From NCBI RefSeq assembly GCF_003461625.1, contig NZ_QTXL01000007.1, forward strand, positions 94,272 to 158,271: a stretch of DNA of 64,000 bases, written 5' to 3'. Source of the stretch: Clostridium sp. AF15-31. Its GTDB lineage: Bacteria > Bacillota > Clostridia > Lachnospirales > Lachnospiraceae. The translations under genes were made by a program, and so were the position numbers. Below the pieces are notes generated by a model. That model was not told the DNA's origin, made no database searches, and saw only the letters and a program-made list of their open reading frames with translations. Below are positions 43,475 to 51,548 of this stretch, piece by piece. Each line of letters starts with the position of its first letter. Position 1 is the first letter of the stretch.

Positions 43475-44656
43475 ATGGAAGAAAAAAACCTGAATTTTGA
43501 TGAAGTAATAGATAGAAGAAATACAGACTGTTTGAAATTTGACTTTGCAGAGCGGAGAGGAAAGCCTGCGGATGTACTTCCTCTCTGGGTTGCAGATATG
43601 GATTTTAAGACGTCGAGTCTGGTGCTGGATGCGTTGACAGAGCGTGTACAGCATGGAATTTTTGGCTATACAGAGAGCAGAGAGAGTTATTTTGAGGCGG
43701 TCAGCAAATGGATGGAAGCTCACCATGACTGGAAGGTGGAACGAAGCTGGCTGACAAAGACACCGGGTGTTGTATTTGCACTGGCGATGGCGGTCAAAGC
43801 ATATTCCAAGGCAGGGGATGCCGTTCTGATCCAGCAGCCGGTCTATTATCCGTTTTCAGAAGTGATCCGTGACAATAACCGGAAGCTTGTGAGCAATGAT
43901 CTGGTACTTGGAGATGATGGAAAATATCACATCGATTTTGATGATTTTGAGAAACAGATCGTTGACAATCATGTTGTGCTGTTCCTGTTGTGCAGTCCGC
44001 ATAATCCGGTCAGCCGTGTATGGACGGCAGAGGAGCTTACGAAGATGGGTGATATCTGTATCAAGCATGGCGTTACGGTTGTAAGTGATGAGATACATGA
44101 GGATTTTGTTTTCGGAGACCACCAGCACACGGTATTTGCGACGATCAAGAAAGAATTCGAACAGAACTCCGTTACCTGTACTTCTCCTGCAAAGACCTTC
44201 AATCTGGCAGGACTTCAGGTGTCGAATATCTTTATTCCAAATGGAACTCTGCGCGCAGTATTTCGTAAGCAGGTGGATGCGGCGGGCTACAGCCAGTTAA
44301 ATGCAATGGGACTTACCGCCTGTGAAGCAGCGTATACTCATGGCGAGACATGGTATCAGGCAATGATGAGATATGTAGAGAGTAATATCGCATTTGTGCG
44401 TGATTACCTGAAAAAGGAACTTCCACAGATCAAGCTGATCGAGCCGGAAGGAACTTATCTGCTGTGGCTGGATTTCAGGGCACTCGGAATGACAGAGAAG
44501 GAACGGGAGAACCTGATCGTGAATCAGGCAAAGCTGTGGCTTGACAGCGGTGCGATCTTTGGTCAGGTAGGCGAAGGCTTTGAACGTATCAATGTGGCAT
44601 GCCCGAGAGCGACGATCAAAGAGGCTCTGGATCGTTTAAAGGCAGTGCTCGATTGA
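43475..44656 (+). CDS. MalY/PatB-type aminotransferase, putative C-S (cystathionine beta-) lyase
   Basis: A 393-residue fold-type I PLP enzyme. The start FDEVIDRRNTDCLKFDFAERRGKPADVLPLWVADMDF is typical of MalY/PatB enzymes, which cleave C-S bonds of cystathionine and other cysteine conjugates to a thiol, pyruvate and ammonia. The PLP lysine is in SPAKTFNLAGLQVSN; SDEIHEDF carries the aspartate that contacts the PLP nitrogen, and INVACPRAT the carboxylate-binding arginine. GGGAGGAT is the RBS. Its place between another PLP C-S enzyme and cysteine synthase supports a role in thioether or cysteine breakdown. Confidence 0.92.
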   Translation: MEEKNLNFDEVIDRRNTDCLKFDFAERRGKPADVLPLWVADMDFKTSSLVLDALTERVQHGIFGYTESRESYFEAVSKWMEAHHDWKVERSWLTKTPGVVFALAMAVKAYSKAGDAVLIQQPVYYPFSEVIRDNNRKLVSNDLVLGDDGKYHIDFDDFEKQIVDNHVVLFLLCSPHNPVSRVWTAEELTKMGDICIKHGVTVVSDEIHEDFVFGDHQHTVFATIKKEFEQNSVTCTSPAKTFNLAGLQVSNIFIPNGTLRAVFRKQVDAAGYSQLNAMGLTACEAAYTHGETWYQAMMRYVESNIAFVRDYLKKELPQIKLIEPEGTYLLWLDFRALGMTEKERENLIVNQAKLWLDSGAIFGQVGEGFERINVACPRATIKEALDRLKAVLD

Positions 44657-44660
44657 CTTG

Positions 44661-44731
44661 GCTATAAGCTATGGTTATAACCAGTTAAAAAATTTTGATT
44701 GGTTGACAAATTATGGAACTGCCACTATAAT
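44661..44731 (+). promoter_or_regulatory. LysR-type operator and strong promoter of cysK
   Basis: The operator GCTATAA-GCTATGG-TTATAACCAG (44661-44684) lies 19 bp upstream of a consensus promoter, TTGACA (44703-44708), 17 bp, TATAAT (44726-44731). The operator centre is about 67 bp before the likely transcript start, where LysR activators usually bind. Confidence 0.8.
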
Positions 44732-44737
44732 AAGCAC

Positions 44738-44880
44738 ATAACATATAAAACCTACTTTAATACTAGGATAAAGAAACGTTATAAGATGTGCCGGATGAGA
44801 AAATCATTTATCCAGAGTTGGATGGTGACTGACAAACAGACATTTACCCGGAGGTTGATGCTTCCGGGTTTTATAACGAT
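44738..44880 (+). promoter_or_regulatory. cysK leader with terminator, possible relic of a SAM-I (S-box) riboswitch
   Basis: The leader is about 185 nt. It contains TTATCCAGAG followed by GGATGG and ACTGAC, in the order of the 5' strand of an S-box, then ACCCGGAGGTT. ACCCGGA (44846-44852) pairs with TCCGGGT (44863-44869) followed by TTTATAAC, an intrinsic terminator 50 bp before cysK. The rest of an S-box aptamer is not recognisable, so a functional SAM switch is unlikely; another attenuation mechanism is possible. Confidence 0.45.
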
Positions 44881-44922
44881 AATAAAACATACTAACCAGA
44901 TAGGAAAAGGAGAAATAGGAAA

Positions 44923-45912
44923 ATGGCAAATATTCATTCATCAATTACAGAACTTGTAGGACATACCCCATTGGTAGAATTCGTAAATTATGAAAAAGAG
45001 TTAGGGCTGAACGCCCACCTCCTTGGTAAGCTGGAGTATTTCAATCCATCAGGAAGCGTAAAGGACCGTGCAGCTCTTAACATGATCTTAGAGGCAGAGA
45101 AATCAGGTAAACTGAAGCCGGGCGGAACGATCCTTGATTTTACAAGTGGAAATACAGGAATTGCAACAGCAGCATTTGCAAATTCCAGAGGGTATAAATA
45201 TGTAGTAGTCATTCAGCCAGGAGTATCGGTAGAACGTACATTGATCTTAAAGGCATATGGCGTAGAGCTGCTTCAGGCAGCCGATGTACCGGGCTTCATG
45301 GAGATGCTGCAGAACGGTGGTTTAAGCATGGCAAAGCTTACAGTTATCATGAACAAATATGCAGATGAGCATGGTTACTTCTATATTGATCAAGGAACAA
45401 ATCCTGATAACCCGGAAGCGCATTACCGTACAACGGGTCCTGAGATCTGGGAGGATACAGACGGAAATGTTGATTATGTGGTAGCACTGGTCGGAACCGG
45501 TGGAACACTGGCTGGTCTGTCCAGATATTTCAGAGAGAAAAATCCTGGTATCAAGATCATCGGCGCACAGCCGGCAGTACAGTCCAGAAAGAATGTCAAT
45601 CATCCGGAAGCAAATACGATCGACGGCGTACTTGCATTTAACGATGTTCCGGCACAGAGTGTTCCGGTATTCTTTAATCCGGAGCAGGTCCCATATGATG
45701 AATGTCTGGATATTGTAGCAGAAGATGCATATGAGACAGGAAGAAGACTGGTAAAGAGTGATGGCGTATTCCTCGGACAGTCAGCGGCAGCAGCCTTAAA
45801 GGCAGCAACGATCATAGCTGAGCGCCCGGAAGCATCAGGAAAGAATATTGCGATCATCATGGCTGACAACGCATTCAAATATCTGTCAACCAAGATGTAT
45901 GCAGGGGAATAA
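44923..45912 (+). CDS. cysK: Cysteine synthase (O-acetylserine sulfhydrylase) family
   Basis: A 329-residue fold-type II PLP enzyme making cysteine from O-acetylserine and sulfide. The PLP lysine lies in NPSGSVKDRAALNMI, the substrate loop is DFTSGNTGIATAAFA, and the phosphate-binding glycine loop is VGTGGTLAGLSRYF; SAAAALKAA lies near the end. It resembles CysK/CysM; cystathionine beta-synthase-like activity cannot be excluded. AAAGGAGAAATAGG lies before the start. Expression appears controlled at a strong promoter with a LysR site and by a leader terminator. The LanC-like gene follows after 84 bp without a terminator, so it is probably on the same transcript. Confidence 0.93.
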   Translation: MANIHSSITELVGHTPLVEFVNYEKELGLNAHLLGKLEYFNPSGSVKDRAALNMILEAEKSGKLKPGGTILDFTSGNTGIATAAFANSRGYKYVVVIQPGVSVERTLILKAYGVELLQAADVPGFMEMLQNGGLSMAKLTVIMNKYADEHGYFYIDQGTNPDNPEAHYRTTGPEIWEDTDGNVDYVVALVGTGGTLAGLSRYFREKNPGIKIIGAQPAVQSRKNVNHPEANTIDGVLAFNDVPAQSVPVFFNPEQVPYDECLDIVAEDAYETGRRLVKSDGVFLGQSAAAALKAATIIAERPEASGKNIAIIMADNAFKYLSTKMYAGE

Positions 45913-45996
45913 AAGAATCGAGCGGGAGCGTCCTCTGTTTGGTAAGGTCAAGAACATATATACATAATATAAAACATAGAACAGGAAGGAGACAAC

Positions 45997-47325
45997 ATGG
46001 CAGACTATCTTACATATGCGAAAGAAACCATGAATTTCATAAACAGCCGGAAGAAACAGGGACCGGAAGGTATCTACTGGTCTTTGCAGGATGCGGCAGA
46101 AGGAAGATCCATTTATTATGATGAAATCTGTATGTATGCCGGGGCGTCCGGAATCATCGTATTTCTTCTGGGATTATATCAGACGACGAATGATGTGAGC
46201 TATCTGCAGGAGGCAGAAGAAGCAGCCACATATATCCGTTATCGTTTTGATCATGACCGGGATCTGAAAAGAAACTTTTCAAAATACGCATTTTCCAGTG
46301 GCTGGAGCGGAGCAGGCTTTGCCATGATACAGCTCTATAAGATAACTGGAAATGAGAAATATAAAACATTTGTGGCAGATATTATTGAGTCTGCAAAGGC
46401 AGATGCAAAGCCCGGGAAAAATGGCAGAGGTTATAGCTGGACTTCATTTCCGGGTATCGTAGGAGATGCCGGAACGGTTCTGTTCTTCTTATATGCAGCA
46501 AAAACATTTGGCAGAGAGGACTGGACAGCATTTGCTGCAAAAGCAGGAGAGAATTTCCTCGGGCAGCGTCATGATGCTGGAAACGGAACCTGTTGGTATC
46601 CGGGTGTAGATCCTGTTTACTTTGGAGCAAAAGAAGATTATATCGATCCGAACTTCCCGATGGGAACCGGAGGAATCGGATTTGTACTGCTGAATCTGTA
46701 CGAAGCATCCGGTGATCAGGGGTTCTTAGAAGCGACAAAGGGAATCGCGGATTTCATGATCGCACAGGCGGTTAAGATGAAGGCAGGAAGCCTGATCCCA
46801 CATGGTTTGCCGGATCGTAAGGATCTGTTCTATCTTGGCTATTGTCATGGCCCGGCGGGAACAAATCGTTTCTTCTATAAATTATATGAGATGACAGGAG
46901 AAGACCGGTATAAGCGGTATATCGATATGCTGACACAGGGTGTAATTGATACAGGCGCACCTGAGGTTCGGACGGAAGGATACTGGAATACTTACAATAT
47001 CTGCTGCGGAACTGCGGGCCTGTTAAATATGTATCTGGGTCTGTGGGCTGCATTTGGTGATGAGACTTATCTGGAACAGGCAAAGAGGTGCGGTAAGGTC
47101 ATCACAGACGGAGCAACGATCACAGACGGTACGGATGGAAGAGAGTGCGCATGGAGATTTGCACTTGACCGTGTCGCACCGGATGTATTAAGTACACCGA
47201 TCGGTTTATTCGATGGTGCAGCAGGTATCGGAGCTGTATTGCTGCAGCTTGCTTCTGCAGAAAAGGGTCAGTTCCATGCGATAAGAATGCTGGACGATCC
47301 ATTTCCGGAGAAAAACAAACTATGA
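45997..47325 (+). CDS. Stand-alone LanC-like protein with an all-cysteine candidate zinc site
   Basis: A 442-residue (alpha/alpha)-toroid protein of the lanthionine synthetase C-like family. Seven GxxG inner-helix motifs are visible (GASG 49, GWSGAG 102, GDAG 156, GTGGIG 223, GPAG 285, GTAG 338, GAAGIG 407). The zinc motifs read YCHGPAG (C283) and ICCGTAG (C336, C337), whereas LanC enzymes have Cys, then Cys-His; here the histidine position is a cysteine. The fourth repeat (MGTGGIG) also lacks the AHG histidine of lanthipeptide cyclases. No precursor peptide or dehydratase gene is nearby. The neighbours are cysteine synthase and a sodium symporter, so a thiol/thioether reaction in small-molecule metabolism is likely; its substrate is unknown. 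AAGGAG precedes the start. Confidence 0.85.
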   Translation: MADYLTYAKETMNFINSRKKQGPEGIYWSLQDAAEGRSIYYDEICMYAGASGIIVFLLGLYQTTNDVSYLQEAEEAATYIRYRFDHDRDLKRNFSKYAFSSGWSGAGFAMIQLYKITGNEKYKTFVADIIESAKADAKPGKNGRGYSWTSFPGIVGDAGTVLFFLYAAKTFGREDWTAFAAKAGENFLGQRHDAGNGTCWYPGVDPVYFGAKEDYIDPNFPMGTGGIGFVLLNLYEASGDQGFLEATKGIADFMIAQAVKMKAGSLIPHGLPDRKDLFYLGYCHGPAGTNRFFYKLYEMTGEDRYKRYIDMLTQGVIDTGAPEVRTEGYWNTYNICCGTAGLLNMYLGLWAAFGDETYLEQAKRCGKVITDGATITDGTDGRECAWRFALDRVAPDVLSTPIGLFDGAAGIGAVLLQLASAEKGQFHAIRMLDDPFPEKNKL

Positions 47326-47436
47326 TAAAACGATTGAAGATTTTATATGCGTAAATAACAGTGATTATTTTACTCGGTGAATGATTTTTTCGTTTCATAA
47401 TTATTCAAAAACTTACGTTGAGAGGAGACACATAAG

Positions 47437-47781
47437 ATGAGTCAGATAAATAACAACATTGATCCTGACAGCAGGGATTATGATTTGAAATCAATAGAGC
47501 CGGATGAGCGTTTCACCCAGACAACAAAGGAATTCTGGATCACGCTTGGAACCTATCTGGTATTTATGGTGCTGATGATCGCCAACCTGTATCTGGTGGG
47601 TGGTAAGGATGTATCAAAGTACAAATACATTCTTGGATTTCCACAGTGGATTTTTAATGAGATCATTATTTTGATCGCAATGGTAGTAGCGGTTATTCTG
47701 GTTGTAATATTTGTATATCGTGACATGGATGTTACTCCAAACGGAAAATTAAAAGAAAGAAAACATAAGGAGGGCAAATAG
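47437..47781 (+). CDS. Small subunit of a sodium:solute symporter (DUF997/YhdT family)
   Basis: A 114-residue protein with a charged cytoplasmic N-terminus (DERFTQTTKEFW) and two membrane segments (about 34-56 and 66-94). The loop YKYILGFPQWIFNE between them is typical of the YhdT/DUF997 family, whose members sit directly before PanF-like symporters as here. AGAGGAG is upstream. The stop is 2 bp before the symporter start, whose RBS lies inside this gene. Confidence 0.85.
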   Translation: MSQINNNIDPDSRDYDLKSIEPDERFTQTTKEFWITLGTYLVFMVLMIANLYLVGGKDVSKYKYILGFPQWIFNEIIILIAMVVAVILVVIFVYRDMDVTPNGKLKERKHKEGK

Positions 47782-47783
47782 AG

Positions 47784-49286
47784 ATGAACTTATCTACAAA
47801 TCAGAGAATTATAATCATTACTGTATTTGCCGCATATACGATTTTCCAGTTGGTATACAGTCTTGTTACCAGAAAAGCAATGGCAAATGGAAAAGGTGAT
47901 TACCTGAGCAAATTCTATACCGGCGGTAGAAGCGGTGGTGTGCTTGTAACTGCCATGATGGTATCTGCCGGTGTTGCCGGTGCCGGAGTATTCATGGGTG
48001 TACCGGGTTATACATATACATTTGGTGCGACCTGGATGGTATGCTGTTTCTGGTCCATGTGCACGAACTTCATGGTACTTGGACTGATCGGTAAGCGTGT
48101 CGGTATCGTAGCCAGAAGAACGGATTCCAAGACATTTGTTGAACTTCTGATGCACAGATATAATAACAGCAAGATCGTTGGTGCGCTCTGCGGACTGGTT
48201 ATCCTGTTCTTCCTTGGAGCATTTGCCGTATCCACAATTACCGGCGGCGGAAGAATTTTCCAGATCTTAACCGGTCAGGATTACCGTATCGGACTTGCTA
48301 TTTTCACTGTACTGGTTATCATCGCAGCTATCACAGGTGGTATTAAAGGTATCGCATCTGCGATCGTTTTTCAGGGAATTATCATGACAGTTTCCGTTAT
48401 TATCTTATTTATTATGGGCATCAACGGAACAGATCTCAGCTATACAGAGACGATCCAGTCATTAGTTAAGAGTAATCCGGACTGGTTCGTACCTGCAAGT
48501 GTAAAGACGGTTCTTTCGTTTGCATTCTTATGGGGTATCACAACCTGTACAATGCCTCATGTAACAATGACAACGCTTACTTATAAGGATACACAGACTC
48601 TGCATCGTGCGATCAAGGTTGGTGCGGTTGTAGTTGCAATCTGGCTCATTGGCTTAAATGGTCTGTGCTTCACGATCAAATATATGTTCCCGGAAGGAAG
48701 CCTTGCAACTCCTGACCTTGGTATTCCGACACTTGCAGTAAGTGTAATGCCTGCATGGGCAGCAGGTCTGGTTCTCGCCGGTGTATGTGGTGCGGTTCAG
48801 TCATCTGTTGGTGGAATGATCGTATCTCTTGCAGGAACGATCGTCAGTGATCTGTACAAGAACCTGTTCAATAAAGATGCAAAGCAGGAGACATTAAAGA
48901 AGTTAAATGTTATCAGTGTTATCGTTGTTGCTCTTGTCGTATTCTTATTTGCATGTGATCCACCGGAACTTCTGGCTTCATTGATCACTTATGCTACCGG
49001 TGGTATGACAGTAGCATTTCTTCATACTTTGCTTCTCGGACTGTTCTGGAAGCGAGCAAATGAGTATGGCGCGATCGCAGGTATCATCAGTGGTATTGGC
49101 TTATATCTCCTGATCGATATGGGCGTTCTGCCAATCTCACTTGGTTTCAATTCCTGTATCGTTGCCTGTCTGATCTCCACGATCATCATGGTGGTTGTCA
49201 GCCTTGCAACACCGAAGTGCCCATACCGTGTGATCGCCACATGGTTTGGCAAGGAGTATCCGGCGGAAGCTTCAGTTGCCGAATAA
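47784..49286 (+). CDS. Sodium:solute symporter (SSS family, PanF-like)
   Basis: A 500-residue transporter with about thirteen membrane segments. The FYTGGRSGGVLVTAMMVSAGVAGAGVFMG region is the SSS start. TTCTMPHVTMTTLTYKD and AGVCGAVQSSVGGMIVSLAGTIVSDLY lie over the fifth and eighth core helices and carry the sodium-site serines and threonines. It resembles pantothenate symporter PanF, but the substrates of this subgroup vary. As the last gene of the sulfur amino acid island, it may import the thioether or conjugate processed by the upstream enzymes; this is inference. AAGGAGGG precedes the start and a terminator follows. Confidence 0.92.
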   Translation: MNLSTNQRIIIITVFAAYTIFQLVYSLVTRKAMANGKGDYLSKFYTGGRSGGVLVTAMMVSAGVAGAGVFMGVPGYTYTFGATWMVCCFWSMCTNFMVLGLIGKRVGIVARRTDSKTFVELLMHRYNNSKIVGALCGLVILFFLGAFAVSTITGGGRIFQILTGQDYRIGLAIFTVLVIIAAITGGIKGIASAIVFQGIIMTVSVIILFIMGINGTDLSYTETIQSLVKSNPDWFVPASVKTVLSFAFLWGITTCTMPHVTMTTLTYKDTQTLHRAIKVGAVVVAIWLIGLNGLCFTIKYMFPEGSLATPDLGIPTLAVSVMPAWAAGLVLAGVCGAVQSSVGGMIVSLAGTIVSDLYKNLFNKDAKQETLKKLNVISVIVVALVVFLFACDPPELLASLITYATGGMTVAFLHTLLLGLFWKRANEYGAIAGIISGIGLYLLIDMGVLPISLGFNSCIVACLISTIIMVVVSLATPKCPYRVIATWFGKEYPAEASVAE

Positions 49287-49296
49287 AGTTAAGATA

Positions 49297-49340
49297 TATA
49301 TAGCCTGTCTAGTCTACAGCCAGACAGGCTATATTTGCGT
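49297..49340 (+). terminator. Terminator after the symporter gene
   Basis: ATATAGCCTGTCT pairs with AGACAGGCTATAT (49322-49334), followed by TTGCGTTTG. Two short outer A-T pairs extend the stem. Confidence 0.8.
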
Positions 49341-49379
49341 TTGTATATGTGATTTATCGCTTGATGATGCTTGATTTCT

Positions 49380-49619
49380 GGGTATGGTAGTGGATGAGTA
49401 AGTATGATACCCGAGGTGTCTGGTTAGATGAGGGTATGGAATGGAAAATAAGTGTACGATACCCACAAGGACAAGTCTGATGCGGGTATTAGGAAGAATG
49501 TTGGGGGAAAATACCCGACGAAGCTAAATAAATTTGGTATGAAGACGAAAAAACAGGTGCGATACCCAATGGTAGCATATAATAGAGGGTATAAGTGTGA
49601 GAATATAGAGATTATACCC
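49380..49619. repeat. Phased array of five units with alternating GGGTAT and ATACCC
   Basis: GGGTAT starts at 49380, 49432, 49484, 49535 (TGGTAT) and 49587: spacings 52, 52, 51, 52. In every unit ATACCC begins exactly 27 bp after the unit start (49407, 49459, 49511, 49562, 49614). The sequence between these hexamers is not conserved. The period is not a multiple of three, so a coding repeat is unlikely. The array occupies the middle of a 440-bp gap between the symporter terminator and the sua5 gene; the rest of the gap shows nothing recognisable. Confidence 0.9.
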
Positions 49620-49725
49620 ATGATTCGGGAAGCTCTTTTTCACAGGTTGACACTGTGAGGGGATAAGGCTAAAATGAGACTGGCAGGCGATGTGCCTGAC
49701 TATACAGGTAAGGCTGGTAATTAAA

Positions 49726-50769
49726 ATGAAAACCATAGTAGCGAAAGCTGATCTGGAAAACGAAGAATTATTCCGGAAGGCTTCGGATATATTAAAAAGT
49801 GGTGGACTGGTTGCATTTCCAACAGAAACCGTATATGGACTAGGTGGAGATGCGTTAAATCCAAAGGCATCCGAAAAAATTTACAGTGCCAAGGGAAGAC
49901 CATCGGATAATCCGTTGATCGTACATATTGCTGATACGGCAAGTGTATGGGAGTTGGCGGCAGAGGTATCCAAACAGGCACAGATGCTGATGGAAGCGTT
50001 CTGGCCGGGGCCGCTGACGATCATTTTCAAAAAGAAAGACATTGTACCGCATGAGACAACCGGCGGTTTGGAAACGGTAGCGATCCGTATGCCATCACAT
50101 CCGGCAGCTATGAAGCTGATCAAAGATTCAGGCGTGTATATTGCAGCACCGAGTGCAAATTTGTCCGGAAGACCATCACCGACAACAGCAGCACATGTAG
50201 AGGAAGATCTGTCCGGCAGGATCGATATGATCTTAGATGGCGGACCGGTTGGAATCGGAATTGAGTCCACGATCGTAGATGTGACAGGCGATCGTCCGAC
50301 AATTTTACGTCCGGGTTATATCTCAGCGGATATGATTAAGAATATCTTAGGAGATGTCATGATCGATCCGGCACTGGAAAGCGTGGATATGAAGGTCAGA
50401 CCAAAAGCCCCGGGTATGAAATACACACATTATGCACCGAAGGGAAAACTCACGATCGTAGAGGGTGAGCGGGAAAAGGTTGCCGCAAAGATTGCAGAGT
50501 TGGTTGCTTGTAAGCAGGCAGAGGGATATAAGACGGCAGTTCTGTGTGATACAGAAAATACGGATTTATATTCCTGTGAAAATGTCCTTGATGCAGGAAG
50601 CAAGAAGAATGAGATTACAGTATCTTCATCCCTGTACCGGCTGCTTCGGCTGTGTGATGATATCGGCGCAGACTATATTTACAGTGAATCCTTCCGGGAA
50701 GGTGATATGGGATATGCGATCATGAACCGGCTGATCAAGGCGGCAGGACATAGAATCATATCGGTGTGA
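49726..50769 (+). CDS. ywlC: L-threonylcarbamoyladenylate synthase (Sua5/YwlC)
   Basis: It makes threonylcarbamoyl-AMP from threonine, bicarbonate and ATP, the first step of t6A37 modification of tRNAs reading ANN codons. The 347-residue protein has the YrdC catalytic domain (about 1-200; GGLVAFPTETVYGLGGDA, KGRPSDNPLIVH, APSANLSGRPSPTTA, ESTIVDVTG) plus the C-terminal Sua5 domain (about 215-347; PGMKYTHYAPKG linker), so it is the long Sua5 type. The ATG at 49726 has only a modest RBS (AGGTAAGG at 12 bp). rpiB follows after 145 bp, an arrangement often seen in Firmicutes. Confidence 0.95.
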   Translation: MKTIVAKADLENEELFRKASDILKSGGLVAFPTETVYGLGGDALNPKASEKIYSAKGRPSDNPLIVHIADTASVWELAAEVSKQAQMLMEAFWPGPLTIIFKKKDIVPHETTGGLETVAIRMPSHPAAMKLIKDSGVYIAAPSANLSGRPSPTTAAHVEEDLSGRIDMILDGGPVGIGIESTIVDVTGDRPTILRPGYISADMIKNILGDVMIDPALESVDMKVRPKAPGMKYTHYAPKGKLTIVEGEREKVAAKIAELVACKQAEGYKTAVLCDTENTDLYSCENVLDAGSKKNEITVSSSLYRLLRLCDDIGADYIYSESFREGDMGYAIMNRLIKAAGHRIISV

Positions 50770-50914
50770 TGTAATGAGCGCAAAATTATTTGCCGAAATG
50801 CATTGAGTGAGCTATGCTCACGATATAATGGAAAAAGCTGACAATGAAGAAAAAACGGGTGGGGTTACAACCAACCGAAAAAATTTTGAAAACAAGAAAG
50901 GCAGGACAAAGAAT

Positions 50915-51343
50915 ATGATAGCACTTGGATGTGACCACGGTGGATACGGATTAATGCAGGATGTGATCAAGCATCTGGAAGAAAGAGGAATGGAATACAA
51001 GAATTACGGATGCTACAGCGAGGAATCCGTTGATTATCCGGTATATGCAAAGAAAGTTGCACACGCAGTAGCAGATGGAGAATGTGAGCGAGGAATTCTG
51101 ATCTGCGGAACAGGAATCGGAATCTCCATTACAGCAAATAAAGTACCGGGAATCCGTGCAGCACTCTGTGGTGATTGCTTCAGTGCACAGGCAACAAGAG
51201 AGCACAACGATGCAAATATCCTTGCAATGGGTGCCCGTGTAACCGGACCGGGACTGGCACTCAAGATCGTTGACACCTTCCTTGACACACCATTCTCAAA
51301 TGACGAACGTCATATCAGAAGAATCAAGATGATTGAAGAGTAA
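50915..51343 (+). CDS. rpiB: Ribose 5-phosphate isomerase B
   Basis: It interconverts ribose 5-phosphate and ribulose 5-phosphate in the pentose phosphate pathway. The 142-residue protein matches the RpiB/LacAB fold: start MIALGCDHGGYGLM with the substrate Asp-His pair, catalytic cysteine in GILICGTGIGISITANK, and REHNDANILAMGARV with the phosphate-contacting histidine. I use the ATG giving MIALGCDHGG; a possible upstream GTG start would add 36 residues unlike any RpiB. GGCAGGACAAAG is a moderate RBS. Confidence 0.95.
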   Translation: MIALGCDHGGYGLMQDVIKHLEERGMEYKNYGCYSEESVDYPVYAKKVAHAVADGECERGILICGTGIGISITANKVPGIRAALCGDCFSAQATREHNDANILAMGARVTGPGLALKIVDTFLDTPFSNDERHIRRIKMIEE

Positions 51344-51352
51344 AGAAAAATA

Positions 51353-51449
51353 CTATAAACTGCATATACCAGCAAATGTGAGTGCTTGTTTGAGCCGACA
51401 GGCGAGTTGGCACTGGAACATTTGCGGATAAGGAATATGTAATTTATAG
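51353..51449 (+). repeat. Family B hairpin, copy 1
   Basis: Starts 9 bp after the rpiB stop. CTATAAA (51353-51359) pairs with TTTATAG (51443-51449). Pairing continues through GCATAT / ATATG, CAAATGT / ACATTTG and AGTGC / GCACT. The apex is TGTTTGAG-CCGACAGG-CGAGTT. A near-identical core recurs at 51602-51697. Confidence 0.9.
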
Positions 51450-51548
51450 AAGATTATAAGTAGTAAGAAAAACATCATCTATCAGGGTGGGATGTACAGT
51501 TATAGTTTTGTAACAGTTTTTTGCATTGGTATTTAATGTATGTAAAAT

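Noticed and set aside
45997..47325. Lanthipeptide biosynthetic cluster
   Set aside because: There is no precursor peptide, LanB/LanM dehydratase, protease or dedicated exporter, and the zinc/catalytic positions differ from cyclases.
49380..49619. CRISPR array
   Set aside because: Only hexamers are conserved, they alternate orientation, there are no identical repeats of 20 bp or more, and no cas genes are near.
49452..49658. 68-codon open frame across the phased array
   Set aside because: It has no ribosome binding site, no recognisable sequence, and the 52-bp period of the array is not a multiple of three.
50807..50914. 36-residue N-terminal extension of RpiB from an upstream GTG
   Set aside because: The extension is unlike any RpiB and the downstream ATG gives the exact family start MIALGCDHGG.
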